DNA of 64,000 bases, taken from NCBI RefSeq assembly GCF_003443655.1, contig NZ_CP031941.1, forward strand, positions 553,501-617,500. Direction: 5' to 3'. This DNA comes from Nostoc sphaeroides. Its GTDB lineage: Bacteria > Cyanobacteriota > Cyanobacteriia > Cyanobacteriales > Nostocaceae. Each line of letters begins with the position of its first letter. Positions within the stretch are counted from its first letter, which is position 1. Below the pieces are notes generated by a model. That model was not told the DNA's origin. It did no database searches and saw only the letters and a program-made list of their open reading frames with translations. The position numbers and the translations under genes are program-made. Below are positions 56,388 through 64,000 of this stretch, piece after piece.

Positions 56388-57506
56388 GTGGTTGCCACGC
56401 CGGAAAAAGTACAACACACCCACGAGCATCTATCAGGTAAAGAACGTGTAGCCGTACTGCTTATGGGCTACGGCGAAGTCGAAAGCTACGAAGATTTCGC
56501 CAACTATAACGAACAGGCTTTAAATCTACTGACAGCAAAGTTCGCACCAGTGCCAACCTGGATTTATCCCCCTCTGGCAAAGCTTTTGGCGCTATTTGAC
56601 CGCCATGAGTGGGGACACACACACCACGATTTTATTTCCCCACACAATGCCATTTTTGAACAGCAACGGGCTGGTATCGAAAAGAATTTACAAGAAAAAT
56701 GGGGTGATAAGGTTCAAGTTTTCAAGGCTTTCAACTTCTGCGCCCCTTTTTTACCTAATCAAGTTTTAGCAGAAATCAAAAACCAAGGCTTCGAGAAGCT
56801 ACTAATCTACCCACTGCTGGTTGTTGATTCTATTTTTACCAGTGGGATTGCGATCGAGCAAGTTAACAATGCTCTTGTTGAGTTGGCTGATGGTGAAGAA
56901 CACTGGGTTAAAGCACAGCGTTATATTCCTTCTTTCTTCAACGAACCAGCTTACATCGATTTGATGGCTCATCTGGTTGAAGAGAAAATTGCTGAGTTAG
57001 GTGCAGCTTACCTACCTTCTCAAATCGGTATTGTGTTAATGAATCACGGCTGTCCCCACAAAGCTAAAGGCTTTACTTCTGGGATTGCCGAAAGTGAAGC
57101 AATGTACGATTTAGTTCGGGATAAGTTGATTAATCGTTATCCTTTAATCTCGGTGGGTTGGCTCAACCATGACACACCGCTAATTGATTGGACACAGCCA
57201 AATGCAGAGCAAGCGGCAAATAACCTGATTCAACTGGGTGCAAAAGTGGTAATTTTTATGCCAATTGGCTTTGCCACAGAAAACCACGAAACTTTATTGG
57301 ATGTACACCATATCATCCATGCTTTGGAAAAACAGCATCCTGGTACGAACTACGTGCAAATGGCTTGCGTTAATGATCATCCAGAATTTTTGGCAATGGT
57401 AGCCCAATGGGCTGATGCTCATATTGCAGAGTTGTTGTCACAAGCTTTGGCAGTTAATCCCCAACTCGCTGGGGATCATCATCACCACCATCACCACCAT
57501 CATTAA
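56388..57506 (+). CDS. ferrochelatase-like protein with natural His9 C-terminus
   Basis: Protein of 372 residues related to the ferrochelatase/CbiX-type chelatase superfamily. Seen: ERVAVLLMGYGEVESYEDFA, YPPLAKLLALFDR, FNFCAPFLPNQVLAEIKNQG, LLIYPLLVVDSIFTSG, GIVLMNHGCPHKAKGFTSGI and VIFMPIGFATENHETLLDVH, where the His and Glu fit the metal site of ferrochelatases. It differs from the main cyanobacterial HemH and lacks the C-terminal chlorophyll-binding helix. The protein ends GDHHHHHHHHH, nine native histidines, perhaps for metal loading. GTG start with GAGGA eight bases upstream. Confidence 0.8.
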   Translation: MVATPEKVQHTHEHLSGKERVAVLLMGYGEVESYEDFANYNEQALNLLTAKFAPVPTWIYPPLAKLLALFDRHEWGHTHHDFISPHNAIFEQQRAGIEKNLQEKWGDKVQVFKAFNFCAPFLPNQVLAEIKNQGFEKLLIYPLLVVDSIFTSGIAIEQVNNALVELADGEEHWVKAQRYIPSFFNEPAYIDLMAHLVEEKIAELGAAYLPSQIGIVLMNHGCPHKAKGFTSGIAESEAMYDLVRDKLINRYPLISVGWLNHDTPLIDWTQPNAEQAANNLIQLGAKVVIFMPIGFATENHETLLDVHHIIHALEKQHPGTNYVQMACVNDHPEFLAMVAQWADAHIAELLSQALAVNPQLAGDHHHHHHHHH

Positions 57507-57928
57507 TTACTAATTCGTAATTCGTAATTAAGAGGGGCAGAGCAAGCACTGATTACAACTACGAATTATATTGACATTCCCACGCTTCAAGGTGTGGGAT
57601 TTTTTATGGCTTACTTACGCTTAAATTTGCCTGTAACCCTCGGTATGCAGATAAAATTATTTTTTTTAATCATTCTTAAGTAAAATTCCGAGCAACCCCA
57701 GTATTATTACTCAGGATATTTCGTACCCAATGATATCGACTTGACTACGTGTTAAGCGATCGCCGATCCGATGAACTTATCTGGTATGTGGACGGCAAAC
57801 AATGATGCTCGTAGTTATGCCATTATTGGCAACCCCGCAGTTAGCTTAGTTGTGAGTGACAGTCTGTTCTATTGTGCAGAAAAGTATATGTGCTATCTGC
57901 TATTTTTGCTATAAGTGAAATATTTCCA
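57507..57928. other. gene-free gap
   Basis: A 420-bp gap holding a TAATTCG heptamer run (57507-57530), the terminator at 57576-57606 and otherwise no recognisable feature. It separates convergent genes. Confidence 0.5.
57576..57606 (+). terminator. intrinsic terminator
   Basis: TCCCAC / GTGGGA stem extended by weaker pairs around TTCAA, followed by a run of six T, 70 bases after the ferrochelatase-like gene. Good plus-strand terminator form. Confidence 0.7.
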
Positions 57929-59968
57929 TTAAACACAAGCCCGACTCAAGATTAATTGCCCATCAGGTAATCGATACAACCCTTGTGGTTCAATTATTGG
58001 GTCGCCTTTTTTCCAAGGACGCGATGTTGATTCAACATTACGTACATCACCAGTTGTATAGGTGGAAATTAAGACATCCCCCGGACTATTGCGTAAAGCG
58101 CCAGAACCTGTAATGGTAAAAGAGTTTTCTTGTCGCTTCGTGCCGCGTGAAATGCAACTATTGGCAAAAAGTGCTTTGGTGTCAATGACGTTTGGTGATA
58201 ATTGGGTGAAGCTGTTTTGAATAGAACTGTTATCGGGTGTATTGATATTTATTACACCCGAAATACCTGATTCGGAACTGGCAGTAATATCACTTTTCTC
58301 GGTTAGTTTTGTCCGTGACTGGATACCGAAGATACCTTGCGAGTTGATTTGGATGTTTCCACCAGTTCCAGTCAAGGCATTGGCGCTAATGTCGCTATTC
58401 TCGTCAGGAATCGCCACAATGAACTTGCCATCAAAGGTGATGTTGCCGCCGCTTCCACCAGCCCCGTTAGTACCTGCTGAGGCAGAAATCTTACTGTTGC
58501 GGCGCAGTAGCAACAAGTCTTGCAAGTTCAGCTTTATATTGCCACCAGCACCGGAGTTAGCTTGAGCAATCAGCTTACCTTGGTTATCCAATTTGATAGA
58601 ACGAGCAGTGATTTCTAAATCACCTGCCTTATTTGTGCCTTGACTGCTCACAGTTATATCACTATCATTGAAGACATTTAATTCTTCAGCCTTAACTATG
58701 ATGCTTCCCCCCCCTCCTGTAGACTCTCTAGAAGTGGAAGCTGAAATCGTTGCCCCATCCTGAACAATCAACTGCCCAGTTTTAATTTCTAAGTTTCCGG
58801 CATCTCCACTATCTGTAGTCTTAACAAATAAGCCACTGGGATCATCTCCTGGCGAGGTTCCAATGAGTTGAATAGAGTCCCTGGCGTTGACAGACAACTT
58901 TCCCCCCTGTCCTTGACTACGAGTGGAAGCTGAAATCTGCGCCCCATCTTGAACAATCAACCGCCCAGTTTCAATCCTTAATTCTCCGGCAGTTCCAGAG
59001 CTTGCTGTATCAGTCAACAGACGGCTTCCTCCCAAGAGTTCTACCAACTCCGATGCATTCACTACTAATGTTCCTCCCGATTTTGAGACTAGCGTATTAA
59101 CCGCAATACTTGAATCATCGGTGAGCCTAACACGCCTAGCTTGCACCTGGATATAACCGTCGTTTCCACCACTAGCACTTACTCTGGCTGCATTGCTAAG
59201 AGATATATTTGCTAGTTGCACTCCCACCGGGTAACTTAGGCTGAAATTGTTGTTATCAATGTTTAAGCTTACCGTTCCCTCTCCATTCAATCCTCCTAAT
59301 TCGACTCGACCACCTCTAGCCCCCAGTCGCCCTCCTTCCAAGTTCACATCGCCGCCTACTAGCAGTAAACTCTGACCACGATTGACCAATAGAGATGCTT
59401 GTTGAATAGAAATGGGACTAGCTGCAATTTGATTGAATAGCAAAGCCGAAGGATTCACCTTTAGCAAGGGGTTAAGTGGATTGACGGGTGAAGTCATGGA
59501 AAATTCTCCACCACCGGGAAACTGGATTGTACTAACCGTTGTGCCGATAAATGAACCGCCAATATCTAATTCGGCATTTTCTCGAAATATTATGCCGTTA
59601 GGATTTATTAAAAATAAGTTTGCATTACCTTGGGCGCTAATCAATCCTTGAATAACTGATTCCTTTCCCCCTGTAACTCGTGAAAAAATATTGACTATCG
59701 TTGGGTCATTAAGAAAATTGACACTTCCTTCATCAGGAACATCAAAACGATTGAAACTGTGGAATAAGTTTGTCCCACCAACTTCTGTACCGCCTTTAAT
59801 ATCATGGGTTATGCCATCGGTTGACTCCACTGTAGTTCCCAAAGAGGGATCGGCTATAACCTGAGCGGATGTGCGATCGCAGGAAAAGGAGGCGATCGCA
59901 CCTACTATAATCAGCAAGCTCGACAGACATGACTGGCAATGCCGAGCGAACCAGCTTTTTAACATCAC
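57929..59968 (-). CDS. two-partner secretion exoprotein (filamentous haemagglutinin N-terminal domain)
   Basis: Secreted protein of 679 residues. A long N-terminal signal (LSSLLIIVGAIASFS, cleavage near TSAQ-VIADP) precedes a TPS domain with the hallmark NLFLINPNGIIFRENAELDI and GSVNFLNDPTIVNIFSRV. The remainder is a Gly/Ser/Asn-rich right-handed beta-helix with repeated GDAGNLEIKTGQLIVQDGA units. The end has CISRGT and LSRACV, typical of cyanobacterial members. Export needs a TpsB outer-membrane partner, which is not in this window. Likely surface or matrix adhesin. Confidence 0.9.
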   Translation of the reverse strand: MMLKSWFARHCQSCLSSLLIIVGAIASFSCDRTSAQVIADPSLGTTVESTDGITHDIKGGTEVGGTNLFHSFNRFDVPDEGSVNFLNDPTIVNIFSRVTGGKESVIQGLISAQGNANLFLINPNGIIFRENAELDIGGSFIGTTVSTIQFPGGGEFSMTSPVNPLNPLLKVNPSALLFNQIAASPISIQQASLLVNRGQSLLLVGGDVNLEGGRLGARGGRVELGGLNGEGTVSLNIDNNNFSLSYPVGVQLANISLSNAARVSASGGNDGYIQVQARRVRLTDDSSIAVNTLVSKSGGTLVVNASELVELLGGSRLLTDTASSGTAGELRIETGRLIVQDGAQISASTRSQGQGGKLSVNARDSIQLIGTSPGDDPSGLFVKTTDSGDAGNLEIKTGQLIVQDGATISASTSRESTGGGGSIIVKAEELNVFNDSDITVSSQGTNKAGDLEITARSIKLDNQGKLIAQANSGAGGNIKLNLQDLLLLRRNSKISASAGTNGAGGSGGNITFDGKFIVAIPDENSDISANALTGTGGNIQINSQGIFGIQSRTKLTEKSDITASSESGISGVININTPDNSSIQNSFTQLSPNVIDTKALFANSCISRGTKRQENSFTITGSGALRNSPGDVLISTYTTGDVRNVESTSRPWKKGDPIIEPQGLYRLPDGQLILSRACV

Positions 59969-60068
59969 AGATTTTGTCTCCTAAACTTTGAATATGATTA
60001 AAACTAATTTTTTGAGAATAAAATATAATGTGAAACCCTTGCTATTTTGTGGTTTGACGACTTAAGAG

Positions 60069-60246
60069 TAGGACTTACGCATTGACAGGAAAGCCGAAAT
60101 GACAGGTATGCTTTTCAAGGCTTTTAACCAGATTTTTCAACTATCTTTTTGCGATCGCGGCTAACAAAGGATAGTTTGTAAATGCCTGAAACAACCTATT
60201 TACGTTAATACATAAGATAATTCATTTGTACAGTGCGTAAGTCCTA
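60069..60246. mobile_element. MITE-like element, TAGGACTTACGCA ends
   Basis: Inverted ends TAGGACTTACGCATTGACA and TTGTACAGTGCGTAAGTCCTA enclose 178 bp without coding capacity. Same family as 29914-30112. The terminal TA on each side may be a target duplication. Single ends of the same type occur at 51752 and 56012. Confidence 0.78.
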
Positions 60247-60334
60247 TAGCGGTGTGCAGTTCAGTGAGATACAAAAAAAATGCTGGAATGATTTGACAGC
60301 AAGGACTTTGGTGTTCTCATCCAATCGATAACCG

Positions 60335-60886
60335 CTATAAAGAGGACAAATTAGGACTAGCTGAGGAGAAAAAGAAAATATGTTGTTTTGTAGTTTTTGT
60401 TGGCCAGTCGAGGTTAAGAGGTAGCCAGGCTAGCTGCTGATCATCATAAAATAGAGCACCAGTGCTTTTGTCGTATGTAAAAATGCCATCCTGAAGTTGA
60501 ACAACATTACTCGATCTAAGCGTTAGTAGATTAGTTTTAAACAGAGTAGAGTCAATAGCACCTTTAAAGTTCACTCTGCCTTGCTCGGCTGTATTAGGAG
60601 CAGTAGTAACTTCAATAAAATCCTCTTTAACTGAGAAGTCTGTAATTGTATCAATACCGCCACCTGAGTAATACAACTCAAAGGTATCTTTACCCTGACC
60701 ACCAGTGAGAATGTCATTACCACCTCCTCCAACTAAGCGGTCTTTACCCGAACCACCTATTAGAGTATCATCGCCTTCGTAACCGTAGATTACATCGTTT
60801 TTTTCAGTCCCAGTTAGATAGTCGTTTCCAGTGGTGCCGTTAATAGTTTCCACATTCTTTAACTTCCTGATAAATTTAGTAGACAT
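60335..60886 (-). CDS. RTX calcium-binding repeat protein
   Basis: Protein of 183 residues. After ~15 residues come four to five nonapeptide RTX units ([47 protein letters not shown]), which bind calcium as a parallel beta-roll. The C-terminal half follows the pattern [14 protein letters not shown], with a later [12 protein letters not shown] strand, common in cyanobacterial RTX proteins. No N-terminal signal peptide, as expected for type I secretion. The export genes are not seen here. Confidence 0.87.
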   Translation of the reverse strand: MSTKFIRKLKNVETINGTTGNDYLTGTEKNDVIYGYEGDDTLIGGSGKDRLVGGGGNDILTGGQGKDTFELYYSGGGIDTITDFSVKEDFIEVTTAPNTAEQGRVNFKGAIDSTLFKTNLLTLRSSNVVQLQDGIFTYDKSTGALFYDDQQLAWLPLNLDWPTKTTKQHIFFFSSASPNLSSL

Positions 60887-61127
60887 AGGAGTGAAATTAA
60901 ATATGCGTTATCCAGAACCCAAGTCTAGACATAGCACTGCTACGTCAAAACAATTCATTTTCACTCCTATCTCTAGTGATTTCACTGTTTATCTTGATTA
61001 GCATTGTAGGTAAGCTAGATTACAGCATTTACACTGTCAGTGTCAAGTTACCTACAAGCTACTACACTCCTCAAAAGTAGTAATTGCCAGCCTTCATATT
61101 TGGCTCTTTAGAACAATTTTTGTTTAC

Positions 61128-61228
61128 ACAGGGCTTCCGGCTATTATGCAATATAGTTTTCTCCTTGCCCCTCTCCTATCATCGCTTTCAGCTTTTCGGA
61201 TGTACCTCATAGCTGCCGGAAGTGCTGT
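61128..61228. mobile_element. MITE-like dispersed repeat, copy 2 of 2
   Basis: Inverted ends ACAGGGCTTCCGGC and GCCGGAAGTGCTGT. About 101 bp, similar along its length to 50695-50800. The two copies share the inner GGATGTACCTCATAGCTGCC. Confidence 0.78.
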
Positions 61229-61381
61229 AATGCCCAAAAGAGGCAAAAGTTACGCAGTATTGACTCACACCTCTAGATTTGCACTTTTCTGCATAGCTTG
61301 AAAATTTATATCTAATTAAAATAGGTGCATACTTCAACAAGGATCTTTGACTGCAAGTGATAGAACTTCATTCATCAATTA

Positions 61382-61552
61382 TTAGACGATGTTTGAAAAG
61401 TCCTCTTCTTGTTATCAAAACCTTTTAGATCCCTCTAAATCCCCCGATAAATTGGGGGAATTTGACTCCGGTTCCCCCCTTTTTAAGGGGGGTTAGGGGG
61501 GATCAACAAGTGTCCAAAATCACAACAAATTACTTTTAAAACAACCTCTTAG
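61382..61552. mobile_element. MITE-like element A of a tandem pair
   Basis: Left end TTAGACGATGTTTGAAAAG and right end CTTTTAAAACAACCTCTTAG are imperfect inverted repeats. Inside is a G/C-run palindrome (TTCCCCCCTTTTTAAGGGGG). It directly abuts element B, whose ends are nearly the same. Confidence 0.7.
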
Positions 61553-61728
61553 AGGATGTTTTAAAAGTCGTGATTGATGTATCAAATATTTTTTTACCCC
61601 TCCCTAACCCTCCCCGATGTATTGGGGAGGGAACCGGATTTTTCTTGTTTCCCCCAATACATCGGGGGGCTGAGGGGGTGACAATGCAATTAAAATCACA
61701 GTCAAACACTTTTAAAACATCCTCTAAG
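61548..61728. mobile_element. MITE-like element B, 20-bp inverted ends
   Basis: Ends CTTAGAGGATGTTTTAAAAG and CTTTTAAAACATCCTCTAAG are perfect inverted repeats. Inside are CCCCGATGTATTGGGG / CCCCAATACATCGGGG palindromes. No coding capacity. Confidence 0.82.
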
Positions 61729-61988
61729 CTATAGCTGTTTCCGACCTAGTGAGGTACACCCGTAGGGGCACGCCACTGCCGTGCCCTTACACCTTGCGAT
61801 ATACTGTTGTACCGCATCTGAATGGGAACCGCTATAATCGGCATTTAAGTTGCATAAAAGCAGGGCTGGAGCCACTTACTACGAGCGAATCATTCTGGAA
61901 AAATGAATGACGTATTTATAAACTTTTCAGCCCTTTACTCTCTCACAAATGATTTAGGATTTATCGTATTTCAAGCTTGTAATGAAAA

Positions 61989-62051
61989 GTTTGTAGTAAG
62001 CACTTTAGTGATTAGAAAATGAGTTTAAGGACTAAAGTCCTTACTACGAAC
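61989..62051. repeat. dispersed palindrome, copy 3 of 3
   Basis: GTTTGTAGTAAGCACTTTAG arm and ACTAAAGTCCTTACTACGAA arm. Same family as 40814-40870 and 51355-51406. It lies right after the FMN reductase stop codon. Confidence 0.78.
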
Positions 62052-62066
62052 TTGCCTACTCTAGAA

Positions 62067-62612
62067 CTAATCAACACCCCGCAGCTTGCGAGTGTTATCA
62101 ACTAAACTCTGAGCAAATTGATCAAATCTTTGAGATAGTTTTTCATCTAGCAACTTGCCTTCAGGACTAAAAGCACCATAAGCTTGTCCGATCGCAATTT
62201 GTTCGGGAATCACCCAACCATGCACCCATCGCACAATTAGCCGTAGGTCATTTAAAGCATTACTATTAGACTGACCCCCTAATACGCTGATTAGTCCTGT
62301 AACTTTATCAGACAGTTGCTCAAAGCTCATCAAATCTAGGGCATTTTTTAGCACACCACTAACGCTACCATGATACTCAGGTGTCGCTAAAATTAACCCA
62401 TCGGCGCGGCTGACTGTATCTTGCAACCGCAGAACATCTGGGTACTCTGGATACTCCTTGGCGCCAGTGCAAAACGGTAGCTGCAACTGCCGTAAATCAA
62501 TAATTTCTACCTCTCCACCCACCGCTTCAACTCTTTGCACTGCTATTTGCAAAGCAAGCTGGGTATAGGAGTTTGGTCTTAAACTACCACCTATGCCAAT
62601 AATTCTTACCAT
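62067..62612 (-). CDS. NADPH-dependent FMN reductase
   Basis: Flavodoxin-fold oxidoreductase of 181 residues. Seen: IIGIGGSLRPNSYTQLAL, the FMN phosphate loop at the N-terminus, then GLILATPEYHGSVSGVLKNALDLM, the classic NADPH-dependent FMN reductase/azoreductase motif, and GLISVLGGQSNSNAL. The physiological electron acceptor is unknown; relatives reduce quinones, azo dyes, chromate or arsenate-pathway intermediates. Confidence 0.9.
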   Translation of the reverse strand: MVRIIGIGGSLRPNSYTQLALQIAVQRVEAVGGEVEIIDLRQLQLPFCTGAKEYPEYPDVLRLQDTVSRADGLILATPEYHGSVSGVLKNALDLMSFEQLSDKVTGLISVLGGQSNSNALNDLRLIVRWVHGWVIPEQIAIGQAYGAFSPEGKLLDEKLSQRFDQFAQSLVDNTRKLRGVD

Positions 62613-62931
62613 AATTAACCCACAAACTATTAACTAACTACTATCACCAGGTTTCTTGAAAAGCGAAATCGTTATGACTATGCTTATCTTAGCGATTTGT
62701 GTCGGAATGTGTCAAATTAATATCTACTGGGGACTGGGAAAGAATTATTCCTAATCTCTAATACCCAGTCCCCAATCCCTAATACCCAATCCCCAATCCC
62801 AAATCCCCAATACCTAGTCTGGAAGTTAGACTAGATAAGAAAAGTGTAATTTCCAGTTATTACAATTTTTGGTAGAAGAATAGGCATAAAACCATAGCTC
62901 AACTTGTGCCAGCAGACAAAGGGTAATTATT
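62613..62931. repeat. divergent region with CCCCAAT heptamers
   Basis: A 319-bp gap between the divergent FMN reductase gene and ftsH. Tandem CCCCAAT/CCCTAATA heptamers fill about 62755-62818. The ftsH promoter is probably in 62820-62920. Confidence 0.65.
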
Positions 62932-64000
62932 ATGACAAATTTGGGAAAAAAAGCATTGATAAAAAGACAGTCGTCAAAGCGTGGTGCTTGGGTTGGTGCG
63001 ATTGCAGCTAGTTTGATTATGTTACCAGGAATTTTCGGGAGTACTCCCGTCTTGGCACAAAAGGCAGAAAGCACCTCTTTAAATTATGGCGACTTGATCA
63101 AGAAAGCGAAGGCGGGAGAAATCCAAAAAGTAGAGCTTGACGAAACTGAACAGCTAGCAAAGGTTTATCTCAAAGGGCAAAAGGCTGATACACCACCGCA
63201 ACAGGTGAGACTTCTGGCACAAAACACAGAGTTAATTAACATCCTCAAAGATAAGAATGTTGATTTTGGCGAAGTTTCCTCAGCTAATAGTCGAGCTGCT
63301 GTTGGACTGTTAATCAATCTCATGTGGATTTTGCCACTGGTAGCTTTAATGCTATTATTCCTGCGTCGCTCTACCAATGCTTCTAGCCAAGCGATGAATT
63401 TTGGTAAATCCAAAGCTCGCTTCCAAATGGAGGCAAAAACTGGAGTAAAATTTGAAGATGTAGCCGGGGTTCAAGAAGCTAAAGAAGAACTCGAAGAAGT
63501 TGTTACTTTCCTGAAACAGCCAGAAAGATTTACTGCTGTAGGCGCACGTATTCCCAAAGGAGTGCTGTTAATTGGCCCTCCGGGTACTGGTAAAACTTTA
63601 CTAGCAAAAGCGATCGCAGGTGAAGCTGGTGTACCATTTTTCAGTATTTCCGGTTCAGAATTCGTAGAAATGTTTGTTGGTGTGGGTGCATCTCGCGTGC
63701 GCGACCTCTTCAAGAAAGCCAAAGAGAATGCCCCTTGTCTAATATTTATCGATGAAATTGACGCAGTAGGTAGACAACGGGGTGCTGGTATCGGTGGCGG
63801 TAACGACGAGCGCGAACAAACCCTCAACCAACTGCTCACCGAAATGGATGGTTTTGAAGGTAACACAGGCATCATTATTATTGCTGCCACTAACCGCCCA
63901 GATGTTTTAGATACAGCGTTACTCAGACCGGGACGCTTTGACAGACAAGTGATGGTCGATCCACCCGATCTCAAAGGACGACTGGATATTTTGAAAGTCC
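62932..64000 (+). CDS. ftsH: ATP-dependent zinc metalloprotease FtsH, 3' end outside window
   Basis: Membrane-bound AAA protease; cyanobacterial FtsH complexes remove damaged D1 from photosystem II. 356 codons are visible with no stop before the window end. Seen: N-terminal transmembrane segment with a signal-like end ([17 protein letters not shown]), a lumenal domain, a second transmembrane segment ([19 protein letters not shown]), [18 protein letters not shown], Walker A GPPGTGKT near 219-226, Walker [10 protein letters not shown], and the SRH region [20 protein letters not shown]. The zinc HEXXH site would lie past the edge. ATG at 62932 (MTNLGKK). Which of the four paralogues it is cannot be told. 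Confidence 0.95.
   Translation, partial: MTNLGKKALIKRQSSKRGAWVGAIAASLIMLPGIFGSTPVLAQKAESTSLNYGDLIKKAKAGEIQKVELDETEQLAKVYLKGQKADTPPQQVRLLAQNTELINILKDKNVDFGEVSSANSRAAVGLLINLMWILPLVALMLLFLRRSTNASSQAMNFGKSKARFQMEAKTGVKFEDVAGVQEAKEELEEVVTFLKQPERFTAVGARIPKGVLLIGPPGTGKTLLAKAIAGEAGVPFFSISGSEFVEMFVGVGASRVRDLFKKAKENAPCLIFIDEIDAVGRQRGAGIGGGNDEREQTLNQLLTEMDGFEGNTGIIIIAATNRPDVLDTALLRPGRFDRQVMVDPPDLKGRLDILKV

Larger units (their letters stand above)
60887..62066. other. gene-free repeat-rich region
   Basis: About 1.2 kb with no credible gene, made mostly of repeats: 61128-61228, 61382-61552, 61548-61728 and 61989-62051. A hairpin GTAGGGGCACG/CGTGCCCTTAC lies at 61761-61789. Confidence 0.6.

Noticed and set aside
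56134-56451. 105-residue frame upstream of the ferrochelatase-like gene
   Set aside because: It overlaps the real gene in another frame, has biased but meaningless sequence and starts in repeat matter.
63471-63974. 167-residue minus-strand frame within ftsH
   Set aside because: It is the antisense of the clear AAA domain of ftsH.
1-64000. Transposase, integrase or prophage genes behind the many repeats
   Set aside because: No frame in the window has transposase or integrase motifs; the repeats are non-autonomous.

Overview
The window is chromosomal DNA of a filamentous, heterocyst-type cyanobacterium of the Nostoc/Anabaena group. The evidence is psbX, ycf66, a cyAbrB regulator, a plant-type ccsA cytochrome assembly gene, a hormogonium (hmp) chemotaxis locus with hmpF, a cyanobacteriochrome kinase, abundant GCGATCGC (HIP1) octamers, heptanucleotide tandem repeats between genes, and many small palindromic elements. 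No transposase gene, CRISPR array, rRNA or phage gene was seen. One tRNA gene, tRNA-Leu(GAG), is present.

Layout. (1) 0.5-14.2 kb: the hmp locus. hmpA (PATAN-REC), hmpB (CheY), hmpC (CheW), hmpD (chemoreceptor) and hmpE (a 2006-residue CheA hybrid) run on the minus strand, with hmpF (coiled coil) divergent on the plus strand. Together they should control type IV pilus-driven gliding. (2) 14.2-18.6 kb: a HigB/HigA-type toxin-antitoxin pair, tilS, a Uma2 nuclease gene, a decayed TPR gene and an 11-copy 21-bp tandem repeat. (3) 18.6-31.3 kb: housekeeping genes, namely KGK protein, ccsA, DUF3352 protein, two Uma2 genes, chorismate lyase, tRNA-Leu, accC, YggT, psbX, ycf66, two TolB-like lipoproteins and sdhB. 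(4) 31.3-43.6 kb: a 1.4-kb gene-free stretch ahead of a cyAbrB gene, then CPBP protease, geranylgeranyl reductase family, pyrH-frr, thioredoxin-like, alpha/beta hydrolase, phytol-kinase-like, yidD and ychF. (5) 43.7-50.4 kb: a protein of seven near-identical FG-GAP/VCBS-like repeats, then a three-gene signalling operon: a DXCF cyanobacteriochrome kinase, an Rcp1-like regulator and a REC-PAS-PAS-kinase-REC hybrid. (6) 50.4-64 kb: a repeat-rich gap, ilvB with an added zinc ribbon, an MFS transporter, a small hydrolase, a ferrochelatase-like protein ending in nine histidines, a two-partner-secretion exoprotein, an RTX protein, another repeat-rich gap, an FMN reductase and the start of ftsH, which runs off the window.

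The most unusual material is the non-coding repeat content. At least nine MITE-like elements can be delimited by terminal inverted repeats, three of them with clear 8- or 11-bp target duplications. One element sits inside another, and repeat units have been taken in frame into hmpE and tilS. Among proteins, the cyanobacteriochrome kinase, the His9-tailed chelatase paralogue and the zinc-ribbon acetolactate synthase deserve a second look. All names come from reading motifs and recalled family features; no database search was possible.
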